From Lineus longissimus (taxonomy: Eukaryota > Nemertea > Pilidiophora > Heteronemertea > Lineidae), in the NCBI RefSeq assembly GCF_910592395.1, contig NC_088318.1, positions 7,938,349 to 8,002,348 of the forward strand: a stretch of DNA of 64,000 bases, in the 5' to 3' direction. The translations under genes were made by a program, and so were the position numbers. Shown here one piece after another: positions 55,697-64,000 of this stretch; positions within the stretch are counted from its first letter, which is position 1; the number at the start of each line of letters is the position of its first letter. Under the pieces are notes generated by a model. It was given only the letters and a program-made list of their open reading frames with translations. It did no database searches and had not been told where the DNA came from.

Positions 55697-57913
55697 AACA
55701 AGAGGCCCACGGGCCTGGCGCTCAGCTGGATGACCTAATAGTAACAACATAGGACTGAGGGTGTAAAGTAGTAAATATCGGCTTTATACTACTGTTTGAA
55801 GGTCAAGAGAACACCTTATACCACTAAAATTTCCAATGCAGAGCTGCCAGCTGGATGAAATATGACTGAACTAATCATCCATGGTATGTAAATATTACAG
55901 GCGGCAACGGAAGATATCCCTAGTTCAGTATATTGTATCGGTAGCTTTACAGACAAGAAGTGTCAGAGAGGATGTGACTTCTCCATGGACAACTGTAGTA
56001 TGTCCAGGCTAGGTTGTACGTGCTGTAATCAAGGATACAAAATGCTGTCTGTAATTGAGAGGTATCCTGATAACAGAGGTCAAAATAAATAGATATGACC
56101 AGTTTGGGACTAACACCACTGTCTTTTTTTTTAATAAGGTAGAGATTACAGGAGTCAACAAAATTATTGAGAGAAACTGACCTGTCCTGCAGGTGATTGG
56201 AATTTACAAAGGCTCGTTTTTCATGACATTGTGCTCTACTGCGATCCCTAGTGAGTCGATCCGGAACCAATCTATTTTTACTATCATTATACCCGTGGCG
56301 CAGACAGGTTCAAATGGGCTATATCTTGAATAGATTGAATTGCGATGAAAATCTAATGCAATAAAGGAGCAATATTGAAGAGACATTTTAATCAAACCAT
56401 TTGTCCACAGACTCAAACCTAGCTGTGGCTTGCTGTATGCGTGCATAAAGAGTATATCAATTGGTCCTATAGAGATGATGAGTCAATGACAATATGCCTC
56501 GTTCCTTAGTCAGCAATATGCCCCTTTTTATACGAAGAAGAAGCAGGAGAACTCGGATAGGCCTTCACATGTCGGCTTCCAAATGGCTCGAACCAACTGT
56601 ACTATCACTACTATAACTTTAAAATGCGTGCTCCTCCTACATGTAGCAATGTCTCGGGCAAGGCACTTAGTCGACAGGCAAGCTAGAAGTTCAGCACCGT
56701 GAGCAGCTCCTTGATAAGGCCATGTCAGGTTCAGCGCGCCTCTTCAGATACAGCAATGGCTTGGCTTCTGTGAGTGGTAAAGAGAATTGACAGTGTGCCA
56801 TTAAAAATCCCTCATTACTGCTCCGCTGAAGTAAATATTTGAACAAAACCAAGACGTTGCATCAGGGTAAGGTGTCACTACCATTCATGCAAAATTTCAA
56901 GGCGATTCCAACGCCTCTAAGTGTTACTTTATTCGTCCCCCTTCCAGTATATTATAATATAGATTTAGACCAGCGATGACGTCATTTCTGGTGATTCCCT
57001 ACATTGTCCAATGAGCGCTTTTTAAAGTGTGCCATTTGGCATGCATTAGCATGCAATGTATTTTATCAGCGCTGCCAATTGCCGAACAGAATGCCGTAGC
57101 TCCGTCAATTTGGAATAAATTTTTATGGGAGTAACATTATTGTGTTGCTTGTCTACTTTTTAGTCATGTGAGAATCGTAGTACTTACTAAAATGCAAACC
57201 GATTCACTGCACATACTGTGGGAATTCTCCACTTCAAAATAATTCGCGAACAGAGCCGAGAGCGTGCACTTCTAATATCGTTTTCACAGAATTGTGGCCA
57301 AATTTTCAAGAACTAATTTCTGAAAGTTGTCCCTAAAGACCTTATGACTACCCACTGAAAGGAACTAGTGATAATATTGCCTACTTGACTTCTTTTTAGC
57401 AAAAAATTGGTTACTTGTTGCAAAATCAATCTTCCATCTTTAGACTGGTCACAGTGGGTATGCTGAAATATAGCCTGGTTCCTTGGCCAATTCCATGCGC
57501 AGAATACAACTGCGCAACTATATGTCATAGCCCGGGCTTTTGAATCGTCAAAAATTCTGTTAAATGTGCCTGTAGCGCCAACTGGCGGTGAAAACTAAAC
57601 TAATTCCATTAGAAGTAAAAAAAATGAAAAATTATCAAAAAATATTCGGCAAGATGCAAAAACAATATTTCCTCTGTGGACCGAGGTATAAAGGAATGAA
57701 GTTTAAACTTCCCGATGACCTCATTCGCTTAATGTATGTCGGATCGCGCTGATTTTTGGTTTCTGAGTTCATCTTGGGTTACGCCTAATTTAGCAGCGTC
57801 AACGAAGTGCCTAGGCCTTGCGGTTACAAAATGCCCAAAGGTGACACGGAAGGAAGGACAGACACCATTCCCTTAGTAATATTACCAGCTTCGCTGACTT
57901 TGTCAGATGAGCA
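55697..57913 (+). mobile_element. Repeat family II, full copy 2
   Basis: Starts AACAAGAGGCCCACGGGCCT, then GGCGCTCAGCTGG, and ends GCTGACTTTGTCAGATGAGC. Near-identical to 48073-50073 over most of its length but with a unique stretch of about 350 bp near 56230-56740. A family I copy begins directly at its 3' end. Confidence 0.7.
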
Positions 57914-59045
57914 AATGAAATGGCCAGGGCCATTGTGCTCACCTCATGTGGAGGAAAGATGGATAAAGAGCATGGTATTGTGTCATGTAGTGTTAGGTTT
58001 GAGGTAGGTCCAAGCAATTACAATTTCCCCAAAATGGCCAATTTACAGTACATTCGACCTCTGTGACCTTGAAAAGTAGGTCAAATCAAAGAAGACCCGG
58101 GTGACACATTGAATGGTTGTTAGAATTAGATGTACCTATGATATAAAATTGGTGCCAATCGGGCAAGTCATTACTAGGAATAATGGCATTTTCAAGAATT
58201 TAGGATTTGGCCCCCTCCCTGGAGGCCAAACGGCAAATCAGATTGCACCAAACTTCGGTACCTGAGATCACCTGACCAAGGGGTACATGTGTACTTAATT
58301 TGTGATCAATAGTCATTGCAGTTAAGAAACGTGCCATAGTTACGGCCTGACGGCGAATTTACGCCATTTGACCTCTGTGACCTTGACAAGAAGGTCAAAT
58401 TAAAAACCTGTGTGACATATACTGTATGGTGGTTAGATGTACCCATGTTATCAAATTGGTGGCGATCGGGCAAGAGGTTAAGGAATAATCACATTTTTAA
58501 GGTTTTTGGATTTTGCCCCCTGGTGGTCAAGTGGTGAATCATATTGGACCAAACTTCGGTCCCTGAGATCACCTGACTAAGGGGTAAATGTGTACCAAAT
58601 TTGGTATCAATAGTCATTGCAGTTTAGAAACGTGCCATCGTTACATCCCAACGGCCAATTTACACCATTTGACCTCTGTGACCTTGAAAAGGAGGTCAAA
58701 TCAAAAATCCGGAGGATATATGATGCACCTTTGCTAGAAGTACCTACCATATTTTTTTCAAAATTTCCCGACTACTATTAAGGGAGATATTGCATATTTT
58801 CACTTTTAACGTTTGGCCCCCTGGTGGCCAAACCATGAAACGAATCGGACCGAAACATGGTCTCCAAGGTGTCATTACATAAGGGTACATGTGTCCCAAG
58901 TTTCAACTCAATAGCTCTAACAGTTACGAAACGTGCCCTGCTAACGGACGACGGACGACGACGGACGACGACGACGACGACGACGACGACGGACGACGGA
59001 CGCCACGGTATGGGATAAGCTCACCTCTGCTAAGAGGTGAGCTAA
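57914..59045 (+). mobile_element. Repeat family I, full copy
   Basis: AATGAAATGGCCAGGGCCAT to the terminal hairpin AGCTCACCTCTGCTAAGAGG then TGAGCTAA. Three core units, closely similar to 10851-11968 except for a longer GAC/GGAC tract (58945-59000). Confidence 0.75.
58945..59000 (+). repeat. GACGGAC / (GAC)n microsatellite
   Basis: GGACGACGGACGACGACGG then a pure ACG run. Same position in the element as at 11882. Confidence 0.9.
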
Positions 59046-59720
59046 AAACCAAGAAAGTGGGCTTCAAAATCACAAACCAATCAAATATCCAATCATCAAA
59101 TCAGACAAATTTGATTTAAAAAAAAGTGATTTCTAAATATGACAACGTTTGACCACAAAAGTCGAGGCATTTTGCATATTTTCACACTTCTCCGGTTTTT
59201 TACCACGAACGCGAAATTAAACCTGCTATGAAACTCATTGTAGTCAGTCAAAATTAATAAGATACAAATATCCCATCAGATTACAATCAACCATATGATA
59301 CCGTTAAATGGTCTATTCAGCACCGAAAACATACTAAACTGCTAACCACACAAATATGTAATGATGTAGTAGAAAAACGCTTTTCGAAAATTATTCTCAT
59401 ATCAGTGTCATCACTACTTCGAAAAACTGTTGGAAAGTAAAAACACAAAACATATTGCTTTTATATCAATGTTGTCTTTGAAACTATATCTAAATAGTTT
59501 TATAGAAATCATTGAATTTGAAGGTAGCGTTTGCTTTAAAACGGTAAAATTGTAATGCCTCTTTTCAGCTTATCGAGGAAATTGTTCAAGTCCCTGTTGT
59601 ACGGAATTGGCTTGGGTCAACACATGACCCAAGAGAGCTCTGCCGCAACGTCTTTGAAACGCCTGGTGGTCTTGATGTTGAAACCATATGTTTCCTAGTT
59701 ACCCGACCCGTTATTCGAGA
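59046..59720. other. No recognisable feature
   Basis: AT-rich intronic DNA. Confidence 0.45.
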
Positions 59721-59724
59721 GACT

Positions 59725-60015
59725 TAAGTCAAACCAAAAACCTGAATGATATGAGATGTATCCTTGCTAGGAGTACCTACCATAACACTTTTTATCGAAA
59801 AGGAGTAGCTTATAAGCGAGATATCACCCTTTTTAGGTTTTCACCTGATGGCAAAGTCGAGGATCATTTTGGACGAAATTCAGTTTCAGAGTTCACCAGA
59901 CCGAGGGGTTCATGTGTAAAAAGTTCATAATTTAAGAAATGTGCCACTCTTCTTTATCAGGATACAGACGGAGGACAACGGCCGCAGGACACTGCGGTAT
60001 TATATAGACATATAT
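59725..60015 (+). mobile_element. Repeat family I fragment
   Basis: AAGTCAAACCAAAAACCTGA, TGTATCCTTGCTAGGAGTAC, ATAAGCGAGATATCACCC and a decayed 3' end, CGGAGGACAACGGCCGCAG. Confidence 0.6.
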
Positions 60016-60163
60016 ATATTATATAAAAAGCATGAAGTTACGAAACTTCTCCACTGACTACGCACCACTTCATTTATGAGTTGTTGACTGTATCGGTGCA
60101 ACACTGGCCAGTGTTCACCTTAGATTACACTGTTTCTTAGTTGAATCAATTTGTGTCACTTAC

Positions 60164-60256
60164 TTTTGTGTATCATCCAGATTTGCTACTTTGAGAGCAC
60201 CAGCCTTTTCTGAAATGAGACCAAGAATTTTGAATAATGGCGAATGAAAGGTCCAT
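60164..60256 (-). CDS. TRPC4AP: Probable TRPC4AP exon (rightmost visible)
   Basis: A 93-nt open stretch on the minus strand between a good acceptor (pyrimidine-rich tract then TTATAG) and a GTAAGT donor. Only one frame is open. It reads WTFHSPLFKILGLISEKAG then ALKVANLDDTQ with two leftover bases. Those two bases plus the one base opening the exon at 50561-50644 form a Lys codon, so the phases agree. Similarity to the vertebrate family here is weak: a LISEKA-like stretch some 20 residues before the GRKGLL box. The assignment therefore rests mainly on strand, phase, splice sites and position. It could be an exon of another minus-strand gene. Confidence 0.6.
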
Positions 60257-60423
60257 CTATAACAAACAATTTGATAAAAATAACCCAAAGCTGCCAGATC
60301 CCTTTTATGGAGGTAGGGTTCTCACAATGTGGTAAAACTGTAGAGTTCCTTAATACACATTATGGAGTAGGACATATTTAACCTCTACCAGTGTTACAAC
60401 CTAAGTTATCAATGTTTTATGTA

Positions 60424-61106
60424 TTAACCTGTTCAGTCCGGATTTCGACTCCAGTCAAAATGCATGCACTCGTTACTAACATCGCCGTTCCGCCTATGAA
60501 AACATTTGCCTTTCATACACACTCGATGGGGAATTCCAAGATTTTGGGGAATACCTTTTCTCATAACAGCATGTTGATCGCACGGTTGGAAAACCGTGAA
60601 AATTATCATCAAAAACTTGTCAAAACGCTGGATTTTTGTCGCGTAAAAGCAAAAAGCGAAATGCTAATTGTGTAGACGATGTCCTGGAAGAGATTTTTGC
60701 TGATGAGGACTCTGGTGTGGAGAGTTAACAGGGCTCTGAACCAAGTTTGTCGGACAATTATTCCGAATCAAATGATGATGAAATGCATGCACATCCTGAT
60801 ATAAATGCACATGACTGTGTACATGGGTCTGATAGTATTGACAATTTGAGTAGGGATGGAGGTGATTATGATGTAAACATTGACAGTGATTATGTCCCAA
60901 GTGTTGGGTCTGTTGATAATGATATATCAGATGATGATCACTATGATGTTGCTCCTGTAGCCCCAGTGCCTGGGCCTATCCCTCCCCATTGGCACAAGCC
61001 CCCCCCCCCCACCACCCCCCATGAGGCAATTAGCACAGTGATTAGAAAGAATGGAGATGAAACAACAAAAAGTAATAGGGAAATATCATTAAGACTATTC
61101 ATCTGA
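60424..61106 (+). pseudogene. piggyBac-like element, 5' end and acidic N-terminus
   Basis: TTAACCTGTTCAGTCCGGAT at 60424 looks like a piggyBac terminal end with its TTAA. Downstream, around 60675-60725, the plus strand reads DDVLEEIFADEDSGVES and a stop. The frame then continues from 60747 as a very acidic Asp/Ser/His-rich stretch (DNYSESNDDEMHAH, VNIDSDYVPSVGSVDND) to a Pro run. This matches the layout of piggyBac N-termini. No DDD core is present before the Penelope-like element, so it is 3'-truncated. Confidence 0.5.
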
Positions 61107-61699
61107 TTGTGAGTCTATAAATCCAGATGTTAATTTTCACACAATCAATGGAAAGAGTCTTTACCTTGACAGTTTCAGACAGTTGCACTGTCTTTCATCA
61201 GAAGTTTTGGTTCTGAGTTTCACCGCTAGGTGTAGCGGCCAAACTTTCGTCCCACTCGTGACTCAGTCTGTATCCCCCCTCGTCTCTATTCATGTTAGTG
61301 GTCTTACGTATCCAGATTGCCTTCTTAACCCATCTTGTAAATCTCGTAGATTTCTTCTCCACCACTTTACTATTGTCCCAATCGATGCTATGATTGACTT
61401 GAGCAACGCGGTCTGTGATGGCAGATTTGTTTGAAATCAGTTAGAGACGATAGTCTATTCACACGAGTGTATTTATGGTCCTTTATTGTAGTTTGTCAAG
61501 TGTTTCTGAGGATAAATCTGAAAAGTTTGTTGCCGGGTTGCCTAGCAACGATCCTAAACAACATCCGCGCACATTAAGATCATTCCCAAATCATTCCAAA
61601 ATCAAAAGGGCGCCAGAAAGAAAAGTTTACAAAACTACTCGAACGAAAACACGAACAACAGGTCAGTGGATCCATCGATCTGTCAGGTAAACAGCTAAA
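61107..61699. other. No assigned gene
   Basis: Short frames only. The stretch 61560-61690 may be the far N-terminus of the Penelope-like element, but no motif supports it. Confidence 0.35.
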
Positions 61700-63260
61700 A
61701 AAACGGGTAGTTTTAACTACCCTTGTCTTTATGCTGAGTAATATTAAAATGTCTCTCAGCATAAGCTTAGCAACACAGAACAATCAGTTTTGGCTAAGGG
61801 TTTAAATTTCGCAGTAACTTCTGAGGCATATTCCTGTGGAGAATTTTTATTACTGCCACAGAACTTGCATGCAAATCGCTCCCCCTGGCTAAAGCTGAGC
61901 ATTTGAGGTAATAAGTTGCAACGTATATGTCCATCGCAAAACCCCCCAAACCCAAGGTCTCCAAAGAAGACAAGTTTGAAGTCTGAAGCCATCAACAGAC
62001 TCAAAAAGGAAGATACCATCCTGATCCTACCAACCAACAAGGGGAAAGCTACTGACTGACATGCAAAGTGATGAGAAAACTTATGAGAAACTCAAGCAAG
62101 ATCCTACAGCTAGATAGAAATGCAGGCTTATGGATATTCTTAAACGTTTCAAGAGTGAGAACAAGATTACATTCCAGCAATATGACTATCTTTTTCCAAC
62201 AGCTGAAAATGTCCCTTGGATATATTGTAAGAAAAAAAATCCACAAACCAGGAAACCCGTTCAGGCCCATAGTCGACTATACCTGTACCATAGGTTATAA
62301 TGTGTCGAGGAGTTTAGCAGATCTCCTCTCACCACTAGTGGGAAACTTAACATCACATCGAGAACTCCAATGATTTGTATAAACAGTTGACAGAGGTAGA
62401 CCTAGCCGAGGATGAAATGATGTTGTCTCCTTATTCACAAACACGTCGATATCAGATGCACTAGACATCATCAAGGGGCGCCTCAAGGAGGATAAGTCTT
62501 CACCAGAAAGGGCTAACTTGTCAGTAGAGGACGTCATTGAGTTATTGGAGTTTGTACTAACCACCACATACTTGTCATTCCGGGGCACCATTTATAGCCA
62601 AAAGTTTGGCGCAGCGATAGTTGGTCCAGTGTCCCCGATCGTCGCGATGGCTCAAACAGAAAGCAGTTGCTACGGCACCCAATGACATTAGACCCAGGTT
62701 TTGGAAACGGTATGCAGACGATATTTTTGAGATAGTAAAAAGGGGGAGTGCACAACAACTCACAGAAAATTTCAATTCTATAGACCGCTCGGGTAACATC
62801 AAGTTTACGTACGAAGAGGAAAGTGATGGCCACCTTCCCTTCCTCGACGTCCAGGTAATGAGAAAAGAGGTCGGAAGTCTCCAGACCACTATATACCATA
62901 AGAACACCCATACGGACCAGTATCTTAATTTCCACTCGCACCATGCCTTCAACCAAAAACTATCTGTTATCAGAACATCGTTCGACCGAAAAAACAACAT
63001 TGTTTCCGAAGAGTGACAAAAATAGTGAGGATAAACACATACGCACAGCACTGGGCAGATGTGGCTACCCTAATTGGTCTTTCAATCGTGTTACAGCAAA
63101 AGTGGCGAAACAGAAGGTCAGTAAGGACAATCCTAAGAAAAAGAACACTCAGAATCCTGAAAGCAGGCCGGACCATGGCTGTCCTCCCTTATGTACAAGG
63201 AGTCACTGAGACTATAGAACGGTATATGAGACTAGAGGCCAGGCGGCCTGAGTAGCTACG
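61700..63260 (+). pseudogene. Penelope-like element reverse transcriptase
   Basis: Plus-strand decayed PLE. Visible in order: AKGLNFAVTSEAYSCGEF (about 61793), AINRLKKEDTILILPTNKGK (about 61990-62050), KIHKPGNPFRPIVDYTCTIG (about 62240), YNVSRSLADLLSPLVGN, RFWKRYADDIFEIVKRGS with the catalytic YADD (about 62700), DGHLPFLDVQVMRKEVGSL, HTDQYLNFHSHHAFNQKLSV and IRTSFDRKNNIVSEE. The C-terminus (RTALGRCGYPNWSFNRV, then YVQGVTETIERYMR) precedes where a GIY-YIG endonuclease would start. None is seen after 63255. At least six frameshifts or stops. Confidence 0.8.
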
Positions 63261-63537
63261 CTGGCGGAATTTAATAGCAAGGAATGAGATGAATGGCAAG
63301 AAAATGTAGCAAGTAGTATATGCGAGTACCAGAATGTAGGTTTATGGTAGATAGGGAGACCTATGTGGACAGACTAGATGGAATCAAGCTTAGACCAATG
63401 GGGCCGAATTCATGAAGGGCGTTCAGCTTAAAACAGCGTTTAACTACTGAATAGACAGATTCAGGTCCTTCATGTAAATCTTCACAGAATATGAATAGGC
63501 CCTATAACTAATCAGGGAGAAGTTACACATGTCTAAT
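63261..63537. other. 3' flank of the Penelope-like element
   Basis: No feature recognised. Confidence 0.4.
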
Positions 63538-64000
63538 GAATTTGGCCCCTAGGGTGGATGACAGTTGTGAAGGTTTTATTTGAACTGCAGTGAATGAAGT
63601 AGTTGAGGGGTTCTTTTGTCACATCCGCTCTTCAATACCTTCAGTGCCTTTGCTGCAACTGTGTTTAAGCAGGACAGCACAAAACTGCTCTTTCAATACC
63701 TTTAGTTTCATACCATTAACGCTACTGCCTTCCTTTAATGGTGTTGAAGTTGTTTAGTGAGTCATCAAAGTATATCAGGGTAAACCTACTCTTAAACACT
63801 TTCAGTTTGATATCAAACATGGATGACACCTTTCGCTGTAACCGTCTCCAAGTAGGTCAGTTGGTAATGAAAGCCTACTGTTCATTATCTTTAATTCGAT
63901 ACTAAACACGACTACTTTAGCTATAACAGTCTTAAAGTAGGGCAGAAGGTCATAAAAGTAGATCAGTGCAAATCTTTCCTTCATTACCTTGAGTTTAGAT
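63538..64000 (+). repeat. Degenerate about 100-bp tandem repeat, copy 2
   Basis: Same order and words as 31010-31490 (GGTGGATGACAGTTGTGAAG, TTAGTTTCATACCATTAACG, AGTAGGTCAGTTGGTAATGA). Runs off the right edge. Confidence 0.7.

Overview
This is intron-rich, repeat-dense nuclear DNA from an invertebrate animal, probably marine. The evidence is split GT-AG exons of a conserved metazoan gene, BEL/Pao, DIRS-like, Penelope-like and CR1-like retroelements, THAP/TTAA and piggyBac-like DNA transposons, and many short repeats built like the bivalve pearl/CvA (Helentron-type) elements. Nothing is bacterial or organellar. I cannot name the phylum; lophotrochozoans, hemichordates and amphioxus all carry such mixtures.

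The only host gene I recognise is TRPC4AP (TRUSS), a substrate receptor of the CUL4-DDB1 ubiquitin ligase. It lies on the minus strand across most of the window. Five exons are visible, in transcript order 60164-60256, 50561-50644, 21184-21415, 14262-14483 and 13272-13423, with matching phases and GT-AG boundaries. Between them lie introns of about 9.5, 29.1, 6.7 and 0.8 kb. The N-terminal exons should lie right of the window. The last exon or exons were not found and probably lie left of it.

Almost everything else is nested transposable elements. (1) 1-7.7 kb: a minus-strand CR1-like LINE, with ORF1, a damaged 2A-like motif, endonuclease and start of RT. It is split by a BEL/Pao element (1-2690) and by a TTAA-flanked, THAP-encoding Kolobok-like transposon (4145-6102), which itself carries another LINE fragment. 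(2) 9.5-23 kb: many copies of one tandem-core repeat (family I), MITE-like palindromes and the start of a piggyBac-like gene. (3) 25.0-30.7 kb: a 5.4-kb DNA transposon with a two-exon DDE-type transposase, subterminal repeat arrays and an ACATG target duplication. An empty copy of its target occurs elsewhere in the window. A family I repeat sits inside its coding sequence and a TAA-flanked MITE in its 3' part. (4) 31.9-45.7 kb: a plus-strand CR1-like LINE split by a 9-kb BEL/Pao element (32209-41111) and by a 1.86-kb TIR element (41388-43245). (5) 48-60 kb: two family II repeats flank a minus-strand DIRS-like element, followed by a full family I copy. (6) 60.4-63.3 kb: a piggyBac-like 5' end and a decayed Penelope-like element.

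The best candidates for something undescribed are the 5.4-kb transposon, the TIR element at 41388-43245 with a homeodomain-like peptide, and the shared end architecture of repeat families I and II. All coding parts of mobile elements here carry stops, frameshifts or deletions, so none looks autonomous in this copy.
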